DNA from: Amylostereum areolatum
Lineage: Eukaryota; Basidiomycota; Agaricomycetes; Russulales; Stereaceae
Direction of reading: 5' to 3'
NCBI GenBank assembly: GCA_012932865.1
Contig: SAXG01000027.1
Span: 310,001 to 374,000, forward strand
DNA: 64,000 nt
Position numbers and translations under genes: made by a program
Notes under the pieces: model-generated
Told to the model about the DNA's origin: nothing
Database searches by the model: none
The model's input: only the letters and a program-made list of their open reading frames with translations
Part shown: positions 1 to 13,115 of the stretch, in pieces
Layout: every line of letters begins with the position of its first letter
Position numbering within the stretch: the first letter of the stretch is position 1

Positions 1-1895
1 TCAGTGAAGATCTGCGCGTGAATGAAGATCATAGCAGAACCTACCAGAGACGAACGAAGCGTTAGACGGCCCGGGGATGTTGCGCAGAGCTTGGAATCTC
101 GCCACTCGTTTTCGGAGGAACGACCCTAGAGCAATAAGACAGATGCATGAGAGTACCTGGACTGCAAGAAGGATCATCGTGGATACGATGAACTAGCTCG
201 GCGGTTAGGGAGTCTTGGAGATGCAACCCACTTCACGGTATTGAGAGTGCCCTTTATATAAAAGAATCCTGAATGGTCCCGGTCAGCGGTCAGCTGTTGG
301 TCCATGAGCTTGGCTGTGAGAATAAAAGAAGGTGCTGAGGACGGACGAGTCGGGTGCATTCGGAATTATGCCACGTAACTTGCAGTGACATAGACCAGAT
401 TCAGACACCAGACAGATACGTACTTACAATTACTCCAACATGCACGACAGCACCTCTATTCTTGTATGTGGGTTACATGCCGTCTGTTAGGAATTCCTGG
501 AGCCTTTCTTGGAGGGCTCAGAACCCGTAGTATCCCCGCTTGAGGCCTGAAGTCACCCATTTCCACAGATCTTCCTTCTGCTATTCTATCGGTGATACAG
601 ACTCATCAGTAAGATGATCGGCGTTAGCTATGCGTTCTTCTCCTACCTTCTGTCCCCAATCCCATCGAACTCGACCGTCATGTGGTCCAGACACCTTGAA
701 GCTCGAAGCTGAGCACTAGGACTGTGAAGCATAAGAGTAGATACTAGTAGGACAGTCACAGAGGATCAACGACGCTTCTGAACATTTGCCGAGTTAGTAC
801 GTGAGCGATGCTTGGACTCTTTTGAGAATACCGCCGGGTTGTAGACAAACAGCGTTTTTGCGTTCCCTTTGGCATGCACGAAGTGTGAGCTCAGGGCAAG
901 GTCAAAGACTGGGAACGCACATCACTGAGCTTGCGCCGGCTCCGGCGAGGGGACTTTCTTCGTGCGTCGGTGAAAGAAGATTAGGCATTGCAGTTGGCGA
1001 TGTCTTGGTCCCCGAGGGTCACGGACTGACGGTTGCAGTTGCAGGTTAATATCGGCTGTGAGTCTCCGGCGGCCAGTTCCCTTCTGAAGATGGATAGAAA
1101 TTCCAAACGAACATTCAGTTTCGCGTCTGAGAGATCTAAAACGTGGTTAACTTTGAAGGTTGAAGCTAGTGAAGGCTCGTACGCTGCTAAGCATCGCAAT
1201 ATTAATGGGAGCGGTGTTGCTTGAAGTGCCCAATCGTTAAGTTGGACCGTTCCCACACCCACGTGACGTTGACGTAGTTATGCCAAAGTGACGAAGTCCA
1301 TGCGCAATGTAAATTAATAATGGTCCAGCGCCAATCGCGGTAAAGATACTTAGGGCTGAAGCCGGAAGGAGGAAGAACTGACCGTCGTATGGAGAAATGA
1401 GGTGGGTTGGGTCTGCGGGATCGATTGTCAGATAACGTTACCTTGTGGCGCTTGAGCTTCCACTGACTGAGCCTCGCTGCTTGCAAACGGGCACAGGATA
1501 TTAATTATAGAATATAACTTTGTAAGCTCCAGCGGCGCTCGTTCAGAAATAGAGCAGAATGCCCGGATAGTTGATATGTCCGAATCAGAAAGTCTCTCTC
1601 AAAAAAGCGACATCGCGGGGATGTGATTATATCTGAGATCTCAGCCCTAAAGTGATAAAGTCCATCGTAAGATGTAAAGTAAAGGAGTGTGGGGTACAGT
1701 GGAAGCTAACTCAAGGATACAAGCATTAGAAGTGGTAAGAATAGCCGGAATAATGGAGCCAATCGTCGAAGTTAGTGTAGGGAACAGTTTCTCCCGTGTT
1801 GGCCCAGGCGATGAGAGGCTGAATGTAGTAGGTGATAAGATCGTCCACGCTGCAGACGAGGAGTTAGCTGGCTGAAGTTTTCAGATAGTGGGAAT
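1..1895. other. no gene recognised
   Basis: Only short open frames without recognisable motifs are seen on either strand. I found no convincing exon-intron chain, RNA gene or repeat here. Part of it is the 3' flank of the small secreted protein gene that ends at 1896. Confidence 0.5.
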
Positions 1896-2508
1896 TTACT
1901 TGGGGTAGATAGTCAGGCCAGCCTCGGAAATAGCGCTGTAAACCAGATCAATGAAGTTTTGCTGAGTGATAGAACAACCGCCTTCGTCATAAGCGCAGCT
2001 GCCAACGATTTCGGCATAGACCTAATCGTTGCTATCAGTTCAAAGCGCCCATCCATTATATGAGTGAGAACGCCGGACGAACACTGTAGTCCAGGTGAGG
2101 AATCGCAGCGAGAACAGGAATCTCGGTCTCGTTTGCAGCCCCGCAGGTGGCATAATCACGTAGAAAGCCGGGCTATAGTTATCGTTAACAAGGAGCCCAT
2201 CGGTGGATCATGGGACGTACAGATGAAGTGACTCCTGCTGCAACACAGAGCTTGCTGTCCCAGAGCTGGGAGACATCTTTGTTGATAGAGTTGAGACAAG
2301 CGTCCGCCTGTGATTTGAGAATAAAAATGAGGTTCGGCGTCCACGGCTCGGAGAAAAGTGCACGCTTTACCAAGGGCTGAACAAAGGGTCTGTCGGCCGC
2401 GATCTGGTGAACGGCGCTGTAGCAAGCCCCGGTCTGGCGCTGCGTGATGCTCGCGGCATATGTGCAAGATGCGGAAACGAGAGTTATGATGGCAGCTGTG
2501 AACTTCAT
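1896..2508 (-). CDS. small secreted cysteine-containing protein
   Basis: Three exons are read: 2508-2221, 2172-2083 and 2021-1896. They are joined by introns with good sites (GTACGT...CTATAG and GTTCGT...GATTAG), both in phase 0, giving about 167 residues. The protein starts with MKFTAAIITL and a hydrophobic stretch typical of a signal peptide, probably cleaved near residue 18-25. The mature part has six cysteines, spread over all three exons (for example GACYS, GSCAYDEGGC), so disulfides are likely. No enzymatic motif is seen. The downstream exons were found because the frame stays open with the same compositional style after splicing. The role is unknown; a small secreted effector-like or wall-associated protein is the reasonable class. 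Upstream lies a TATAAAG box at 2609-2615. Confidence 0.7.
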
Positions 2509-2608
2509 GTCGACTAGAGCAGGACGGAAGACCGAAATGGGAAAGTGATCGGTAGTGGTGGAGGGGGAAAAGGAAGAAACCTAAAGACACTAGTGTTAGC
2601 AGTGTCGT

Positions 2609-2615
2609 CTTTATA
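2609..2615 (-). promoter_or_regulatory. TATA-like box of the small secreted protein gene
   Basis: TATAAAG on the minus strand, about 100 nt before the ATG at 2508. Position and sequence fit a core promoter; this is inference only. Confidence 0.4.
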
Positions 2616-3339
2616 GCACGCTCGTACAAACAGTGTACGGTCTCCCGAAGCCGTCGTCACTCAAACTTGTATATAACGGGTTGAAATGGCCATATGAACT
2701 GATGACATCAGGTATGTCAACTGTATTGAGGACTCGAGGGCAGCGTGGGGGTGCACAGCAACAGCGTTCGGACCATGTCCGAGCTCAATAGTGAACAGTC
2801 CCGTAAGTTGAAACTTGACTGAAACCGAGGAGACCATCAACAATCATTATAATCACAGTCGAGTCTGTGAGAAAGGCTCACATCACCAACATGTACATGT
2901 TGCCCATGTTGTAGCATGCAAGACGACAACTTGGAGGCCATAGCGCTCGGGTGGTCTATACCAATTCACCATGAACAGGTTTGTCTCCTCACAAATTTGA
3001 ACTGGGGACCCCAACGACGATTCGACTAAAGACTGGTAGTTTGTGCGTCAGCTAGTGTACATCCACCGATGATGGCGAGGAAGCTGACCTACTTTTCATG
3101 AGATACCCAGGATGGCTTACTGGATCGAAAAAACCTGAAATGATGGGAGGCGGTGAAATTATCCCCCATGTTATCGGGGGGCCAAACTTGCACACATCCT
3201 GACGTCCTCTCCACGCAGCCTAGACTCATTGCAACGTCCGTGTAATAGTATCGATATTGATGCATTCATGGAAATCTTAAACATTGCAACATACTAGGTA
3301 GGCTGTCTGCGTCCGATGATCTGACATTATTCAGCATAT
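2616..3339. other. intergenic, nothing recognised
   Basis: No frame here shows family-like sequence. It separates the secreted protein promoter from the 3' end of the caspase-like gene. Confidence 0.5.
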
Positions 3340-6162
3340 TCACTGAGCCCTGGCCAAACACATGAGACGAGTAACTTGTTTCCTGATCATGGTCAGGATT
3401 CCCTGCACATACCCACGAACCCGTCCCCGTCGAAGACTGGATTTCTCTTTCGAAGGGCGTGTTTGTGGATCCGTAGGCGCCGCTTTATTGGATGCATCCG
3501 GTGGGGAAGACGCTGGGGGTACTTTTGGTTCCTGCTTTGTGTTTGCTGAAGGTCGAGTAGACGCCATGGTGTCAGAGGATGTGACGATGTGAGGGGAAGT
3601 CTCTGGAGAGGGAGAAGACGACCCGATAAGGGTAGTCTGCTCGTGTTCGCCATGCACGGTATCGTCTACTGCTTCTTCCGAGGGGGACAGGGCGGACGGG
3701 AGAGTCTCCATTGGCGAAAACTGCACCTGATTCAAGCTACCAGGTGCGTGCTGCACTACTGCTATCGTGACCGCATCCCAACGAGGCGGTGGACGTTTAT
3801 ATGACGATGAACTCGCGCGTGATCCTGGGAAGGGTGATAGCTGAGGGACGGAAGAGAGGTCGATAGGTTCCGTGGATAAGAAGAGCTTGATGAAACCGAC
3901 ATCGAGAGTTTGCCCTTCCCGCAAGAAATATTTATATGGCGCAGCGCCACCACTCCCGTATCCGATGGGAAGTGTACCTTCCGAGGCAAGAGAAGGATCA
4001 GGTCGTGCTCCAGAGATGGGCGATTGGTAGTATGCAGCTGGAGATGCCCAGTTAACAACATTGAGAATGAAGCAAGGATATAACGATCGCACCAACGCTC
4101 AAGTCGCTGCTGTCAAAGAAGAACATCGAGGCGTATAAGGGAACTTTGGCCGTGTTGACGACCTTCAACCCATAAAGCGTTTTGTCGTCCGCCTCGAGGT
4201 CAACTCTGCCGTTGGCGTCGACGAGATTCGGGCCATCTGGCACCAATACGGTCTCGAGCCAGTCGTTGATCTCGTCCGTCTCCACCAATTTTGTGAACTC
4301 GATCTTTACCTTGTGCCGTAAGATGCCCTTCTGTGGCGTACGACGCAGATGCCAGTAGTAATGGGCCGCGCCGCGGATGACAGGGAGAATATCGTCGACA
4401 TGTGGACGAACGCTGTCGTACATCCGTGTGAGACCAAGGCCGGTAGTGAGACTATCCAGTATGTGGAACACGACCTGGCCATCTTCGAGGGCGATTCCAA
4501 CGTCGGCGTTTTCCTTTTCTACAAGAAGAATCGAACGTTGTCCTTGATCTTGTTGCATCGCTCTCAAGAGTGCCTCAATCGCGCTCGCGAGCCCAATGTC
4601 CTCGATGTGCAAGCGGAAGGCTTCCTCTTCGCCAGCGCGGGTCTGCAGAGCGTATGCGTTGGAGGGGATATTGAAGGGTGCAGCATCAGGCAGAAGGGTC
4701 ATGTGGGTAGAGAAGGCTTCGATATTTGTGACCGTCAGCGTTCCTAGCGACACGCCCATGGAGTGCGAGTCTTGCGAGGCGTATATCACAAACTCGCTGC
4801 CAAGGGTAATTCCGTGGACCGCACCGGCCTCCATGGTGAGCTTCCCTTCTGCCTGCCGCACACGGTACATGTTACGGCGTTTGCTGGGAGCGCGAGAATT
4901 GAATAGCACGCGCTCCATATTGACACCTTCACATTGAGGGTTTTGTCTAGCGATCCGCCATTAGCATGGTAACGATGGGACGGGTATTGACAAGGTGTAC
5001 CCAGGTAGATCTGTTATGCGTTTGATGAGGTCTTTGTAGGTGAGCTTTTCCGTCCCGACGACGTTGAGCACATCCAGCAACGCCCGTGTAAAAAGGCCGC
5101 GTCCACGTTCTTCAATGGCGACTTCCATGGCGCTGCATGCTGCTAAAAGTACGTGCGATCGCAAGCCTGCATGTAGGAACTTCGCGCCGACATGCGCTGC
5201 ACGGCCCGCAACCTCCAGCGCCAAGATATCTTCATCCAGGTTGTCTTGAAGTCGTTCTTTAAAGTCAAACCCCCGCGCGCGACGGGTCTGGTCGAACTTG
5301 TATTCGCGTGTTCCCGATCCCGAATGGCAACAGTCAAATATCACAGTCTATCCGATGCCGATGAGAAAAGATAAATAAACGAGCAGAAGGACGCACGATA
5401 TTATCGCCTTTTGCATCTGCAAGTTGCTGAAGGAGCACGCTTAATGTACGGTCCGGTATCGCTGAAACGGCGTTCCCGTTGACCTTCATGAAGCAATCGT
5501 ATGGAACGACAAGTTGTATCTCCGTGCTTCCTGTCTCCCATTTGGTAGGAGCTGCGGCAGTAGTACCATGTCCAGAGTAGTAAAGCAATATGGGGTCACC
5601 GTTCTGGATCTGGTCGTTGGATGCCATATCCTGAAGCGCGCCAATAAAGGCCGCCCGCGTGGCCTGAGCATTGCGCAAGCATATGACCTGGGAGGCCGGT
5701 ACGTTGAGTTCCCCTCGGACATATCTAACCATTGCGTTAGCGTCGGCTACAGCGCCGAGCAGATTGGGTATGCGACGAGAAGCATAGTTGTCTATGCCAA
5801 CGAGTAAAGCATGGAGAGGTGACCGAGTACTACAAATGAGTCAGTGTTGACGACTGGTGGAGTTTGGACAAGTAGCGTACACAGGAATCGGGATGGCTGA
5901 AGGGGGCTGTCTGTAATGTGGCGAAACCAGTCTTTAGTCAAAGAGCGTCATGAAAATATACTACTCACCGGACAGGAAGGTTTATCAAAGGTTCCTTTGT
6001 ACCATTACTTGTGCTGGTAGCATTAGGGTTTAGTGAGGGTACTGCATACACCGGAAGGACGCCACCCACCTCGCCTTTTCATTCAAATTCCTGGATGGGT
6101 TCGTTTTCCTTTACGCCGTCGTCTTGGTCAAGGTACTGAAAGCTCGCAGAGACGGAGGACAT
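3340..6162 (-). CDS. caspase-like protease (metacaspase-type, peptidase C14)
   Basis: A multi-exon gene for a C14 cysteine protease. The p20-like domain is clear: HALLVGIDNYASRRIPNLLG near 5810-5740, the histidine of the catalytic dyad in YYSGHG (about 5570), and the cysteine in DCCHSGSG after an intron (about 5330). Later segments, LPG then QNPQCEGVN across an intron at about 4950, match the fungal caspase-domain family. A long C-terminal part of about 500 residues follows, ending in a basic, serine-rich tail (stop 3340-3342). Substrates of this fungal subgroup are unknown; metacaspases cut after Arg/Lys. Introns are seen near 5340-5390, 4935-4990 and 4040-4090. The first exons are uncertain: 5' pieces run through about 5910-5880 and 6070-5985, with a possible ATG at 6162 (MSSVSASFQ). 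It is expected in cytosol or nucleus, with no signal peptide seen. Confidence 0.85.
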
Positions 6163-6602
6163 ACTGCTGGTGTGCCCATAAGACTTCTTGGATGCTCGAG
6201 ACGACGACGTCGGATGAGGGGCGTTGCATGGGACTAGTCCGCACAGGAAGGAAAGAGAAAGAGCAGATCCTCGAGCGGCGTAATGTATATATACGAGCGG
6301 ACTGCCATTGTGATGCCGGTTAGGACGAGCCCAGATAATACAATTTTTGATTTTGATTGATTAAGGAGGCATTGTGGCGCATTGTGTCGGGAAATTGTGT
6401 CCTTGTGTGTGTTGTCATTCAAGAGCATTCAAGTCGTTCAAGGGCCTTCGACCGCAGCGAGCACGAGCGCGTCGGTTCTTGGATGCGTAGCTTACGTGAT
6501 AGGCAATGGCTTGCCTGACTTGCATGACATTTGTTTATTTACCCGGATGGACAGTGGACGCAGCATTCCAATATGTAAGTATCACACACATTTGAAAGGG
6601 CA
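6163..6602. other. intergenic region
   Basis: Spacer of about 440 nt between the AFG2 stop and the caspase-like gene's likely start. It would hold the 3' UTR of AFG2 and the promoter of the protease gene. No motif is recognised. Confidence 0.45.
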
Positions 6603-9518
<2,916 letters not shown>

Positions 9519-10410
9519 TGAGAGAATAGAGCACTAGGAGTTGGATCAAGCATGCAGAAAGGTGGTCTGACAACCCAGGAGGTCAACTGTAGCCTGTAGG
9601 TATGGATCTGTATGGATTGACAAGTTGAGATGAAGGAAATGAAACCGTGAGAATATTCATAGCTGTTCCCGTGCTCAGTGTTGGGAGCTTGGAGCTTGGA
9701 GGGTCGACCCCGTCCGACCGGTTAGCGGGGGTCTAGACGGGGTCTTGGCGTCGTCCTTGGAGCTGAGCACATGATATCCGCGTGCTTCCTCGCCAATATA
9801 TTTCTATTAAGTTTCTCGAAATAAATCTTAATTCTCAGACAAGTCCAGGCTCTCGCATACAGCTTCAGAATCTCAGGTATACAGTCTCCTCTCAGGGTAT
9901 TATATCAAGGACAACGCAATATGCAGGAAGATCGAGAAGATGCTCAATCACCTAACCGGAGCAGCGAAGCCTGACGCACTTAATGACTCCTATCCGTGTC
10001 CGCACGCTCCTTCAACAGCTCGGACTCGGACAACGGCGCGTAAGTGGACGGCGAAAGCGGGTGAGCATCTCGTCTATGATTTCTGTTTTGGGCTAACATC
10101 GAGATCAGCGAAAGGCAGAGACACTTGAGGTCGAGCGCCCGGCAAAAGTTCGACGAACGGAATCGTACACGCGTGGAGGAGAGACGTCCGAGTCAGTGAC
10201 CCCATGCTATTCCCGATGCCTGGTTCTCACCGTACTACTTATATCGCCCAACTCTTCCCCAAAGCCCTTGGCCCCGCATGTTCATCATCTCCCCCAATTT
10301 CGTTTCGCGCCGCTTCAATCTCTTCTCCCGTCCCTTTTCGTTCCCGTCCACACTGCACAGCATGCTCAGTTCCCTTCAGTCTCTACCACACCGCACCCCC
10401 CTCCGAAAAA
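9519..10410. other. intergenic region with a possible small basic spliced ORF
   Basis: Between AFG2 and the next small gene. A candidate plus-strand ORF starts at 9983 (MTPIRVRTLLQQLGLGQRR). It continues over an intron at about 10061-10108 (GTGAGC...GATCAG, with a CTAAC branch site) into a basic segment. I could not find a convincing end, so it is not called as a gene. A G-rich stretch near 9720-9750 resembles one near 10870. Confidence 0.3.
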
Positions 10411-10738
10411 ATGGCCAACTTCCTTCATACCGACGGCATCCGTTCTCGTCTCGAATGGAACGCGACCCCCAACCCCACCGCGGCCCCCCAGCCCACGGAG
10501 ACCACCAAGTTTTTCCGCAAGGTGCGTGGTGCGATCGCTCGTCCTCCACGACCGCGCCCTCATCGTCTCCCTCGCCTTTTTCTCCGTTCGTTTCAGTGTG
10601 TAGACCGCGATCATTGCGACCATCGGTGCGTCTCCGCCCTCCTTCGCCGTCCTGGACGGAAACGAGGCTGATTCTTTCGTGTCTCTTATAACTATGTACG
10701 CGCGCACGAACGGTCTCGCTTTTAGTATTTCCTATTAG
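10411..10738 (+). CDS. small two-exon protein, function unknown
   Basis: Exon 1 is 10411-10521 and exon 2 is 10604-10738, giving 81 residues. The intron (GTGCGT...GTGTAG, 82 nt) keeps phase 0. The ATG is in a strong context (CCGAAAAAATGG). The N-terminal half is polar (MANFLHTDGIRSRLEWN, then a proline/threonine stretch). The second exon begins TAIIATIGASPP, then an acidic patch, and ends NGLAFSISY. The mildly hydrophobic centre is too short for a clear membrane helix. No family is recognised. The clean splice and in-phase stop support a real gene, but a transcript would be needed to be sure. Confidence 0.55.
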
Positions 10739-10868
10739 ATTCCGGCTTATAAGTTGTACATAGCTTTTAATTTACGCTTGTCGGGGGGTTGTCCCCGGGT
10801 TCTTTTCGGGCCGAGTCCAGGCGGCTTTCGGCCCAGCAGTCTAGGAGGGGGCATTGGCCGGCTGGACC

Positions 10869-10901
10869 GGGTCTTGAAGGGGTCTTGGAGGGGTCTTGGA
10901 G
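10869..10901 (+). repeat. three tandem copies of an 11-nt G-rich unit
   Basis: Units at 10869-10879, 10880-10890 and 10891-10901 follow the pattern GGGTCTTGRAG. They lie in the 5' flank of BRE2. A related G-rich stretch occurs near 9726-9750. Confidence 0.6.
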
Positions 10902-11044
10902 GGGGTCCAGCACATCACTGCCCGTGCTCGCGTCGCGGTCGCAGTTAACATTAACAACTCTGAACGCTCGTAGTCCCCGACTCCCCACATCAACATACAT
11001 ATTCTCTGCATCGAACGCGTAGTACGAGCGGACAATTTTGCGCG

Positions 11045-12907
11045 ATGCTCGCTCGTGGATCAACACCGCGCGACGACTCTCCCGCGCCTATCGCTCTTCA
11101 AACCCTCGCGAGCACCAGCTCCCACCCGCCTCCCGCCAAACGACGTAGGCCGAACCCGACCTCCTCAGCTACGACAGCTGCAGCCTCCCCCGCCCCCTCC
11201 GAACCCCCGGAGAACAATGTCGTTCTCCACGCTGACCTTTCTTCTCGCCCCCGCCTTACCATATCTCGTCACCCTGTCTTCGTTCCTCTCCCGGACAACC
11301 CAACATATCATACTACCGACCAGCTGGCCCCGAACCGTCTCGGGTTTCGCTATGTCCCCGCAGGCGTCGATCCTCCAGGGTTCCGCACCATCGAAAGCAT
11401 ACCCACTTCATACCGCATCAGCTGGGAGGACCGCAGTCCTTTTCTCAAGGTCACCACCGACGGTCTCGGTCTCCTCGGAGAGAAAGGCTTTCGTTCCGCA
11501 CGCGGCAATGCACCCATCCGCGAGGGCAAGTGGTACGTTGAGGTTACCATCGAAAAAGGCGGCGGGGAAATCTCCGATTTTTCCTTGTCAAATGGCGCAC
11601 CGTCGCAACAAGGCGCCCACGTTCGACTCGGCTGGGGACGACGCGAAGCCTCGCTCAACGCGCCCTGTGGCCTTGATGGTTATTCCTACGCCCTCCGCGA
11701 CAAGACCGGCGAAAAAGTCACTCTGTCCCGTCCACGTCCATACGGTACACCCCTCCGCTCGGGCGATGTCGTTGGCATGTACATATCCCTCCCGCCCCTC
11801 CGCCCTGCGTCTCCCAGTGACCCTCACGATCCCGCTCACCTCCATCGTGAGCGCATTGCGATCGAATTCAAAGGTCAGGAATACTTCGAAGCCCTCGAGT
11901 ACGCGCAAAGCAAGGAAATGCTCGCTCTTATGGATTTCTCCCGCAAACCCGACGCTGCGCCTGCATCCGCCCCGGTGGCCAAGAAGGGCGCGACCGTGAA
12001 GAACGTTCCCGAACGAGGCTCGCGCGGCTCCTCAACTACGAACGAGCCAGAAGCCCTTCGCCCTCTTCCCACTCTCCCTGACTCCCGCGTCGCGTTCTTC
12101 GTCAACGGCGTCCCCCAAGGCACTGCCTTCCGCGACATCTACGATTTTCGTCCTCTTCGTCCGACCGACGGCGCACGCAATAAACCTGAAAAACGGCGCA
12201 GAGAACGTGAGGGTGTGCGAGGACACCGACCAAATCCGTTTGACGACGGTTCGCTAGGGTATTATCCTTTCATCTCCCTCTTCGGAGAAGCGCGCGTCCG
12301 CCTCAACCCCGGGCCCGACTTTGCCTTCCCACCGCCGGACGATATCGATGCGACTGTGGATCCAGCACCCTCCGCGGAAGAAGAGGAGGAGGACGTGAAG
12401 CGCCGACGAACCTGGCGTCCACTATGCGAGCGCTATCCGGAATACATGGAAGAGCAGTGGGCCCTCGATCGTGTCGAAGCAGAGGAACTTGTCCAGGAGA
12501 TCGCACGCCGTGCCGCCCAGGACCGCGAGGACGCAAAGAAGAAAGCGGAGCGTGACCGTAAACGTGCACAGGCTGCCGCTCGTAGGAAGGCCAAGAAGGA
12601 CAGTGAAACCCACGCCCAGCAAGACGAAGCGCGTCCATTCCCCTCGTTTGCCGGACTGGGCGTGGACGCTGCCGCCTCTCCCGCGCCAACGATGACGGGT
12701 GCATCGACACCGGGAATGCAGAGTCGGGCACCGTCTGAATTCGGGGATGAAGGAGAAACGTATGGGTATAGTGTGTATGGCGAGGAGGGGGACGACGGAG
12801 ACGGCTCGACCTTTGGCGATGGTTACAGATCACACTCGCATTCTGTGTTTCGAAGGGCACCTTCAGAGCAAGATCCCGACCCGTGGCCTATGGAGGAGGG
12901 CGATTAG
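11045..12907 (+). CDS. BRE2: SPRY-domain COMPASS subunit Bre2/Ash2-like
   Basis: One uninterrupted frame of 620 residues. A low-complexity N terminus with an AKRRRP basic patch leads into a SPRY domain split over about residues 100-450. Recognisable parts are TDGLGLLGEKGFRSARGNAP, REGKWYVEVTI, HVRLGWGRREASLNAPCGLD, GYSYALRDKTGEK, GDVVGMYISLPP, ALEYAQSKEM, RVAFFVNGVPQGTAFRDIYD and YYPFISLFGEARVRLNPGPD. These are the hallmark strings of Ash2L/Bre2, which with Swd1, Swd3 and Sdc1 activates Set1 for H3K4 methylation in the nucleus. A charged helix (DREDAKKKAERDRKRAQ) follows, then an acidic tail. No PHD finger is visible, as in yeast Bre2. It is intronless among intron-rich neighbours. The start at 11045 is the first in-frame ATG before the domain. 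Confidence 0.87.
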   Translation: MLARGSTPRDDSPAPIALQTLASTSSHPPPAKRRRPNPTSSATTAAASPAPSEPPENNVVLHADLSSRPRLTISRHPVFVPLPDNPTYHTTDQLAPNRLGFRYVPAGVDPPGFRTIESIPTSYRISWEDRSPFLKVTTDGLGLLGEKGFRSARGNAPIREGKWYVEVTIEKGGGEISDFSLSNGAPSQQGAHVRLGWGRREASLNAPCGLDGYSYALRDKTGEKVTLSRPRPYGTPLRSGDVVGMYISLPPLRPASPSDPHDPAHLHRERIAIEFKGQEYFEALEYAQSKEMLALMDFSRKPDAAPASAPVAKKGATVKNVPERGSRGSSTTNEPEALRPLPTLPDSRVAFFVNGVPQGTAFRDIYDFRPLRPTDGARNKPEKRRREREGVRGHRPNPFDDGSLGYYPFISLFGEARVRLNPGPDFAFPPPDDIDATVDPAPSAEEEEEDVKRRRTWRPLCERYPEYMEEQWALDRVEAEELVQEIARRAAQDREDAKKKAERDRKRAQAAARRKAKKDSETHAQQDEARPFPSFAGLGVDAAASPAPTMTGASTPGMQSRAPSEFGDEGETYGYSVYGEEGDDGDGSTFGDGYRSHSHSVFRRAPSEQDPDPWPMEEGD

Positions 12908-13115
12908 CGCCTTCCTTCTTTGAACCCCCTATCACGCGCATGTAATCGTTCCACATTGGAAAGCCACTGGGAAGGGGTATCATAGCACACCCATAGGCAG
13001 CGCCATAGTCATATTAATTAGTAGAGTAGTCGTATGAATGAGTATCGTAAGCGCTCCTTGTGAGGAAGTCGGTAGGTTGATAAGTTAGATCGCGAAGTAT
13101 AGATCCTGAGGACGT

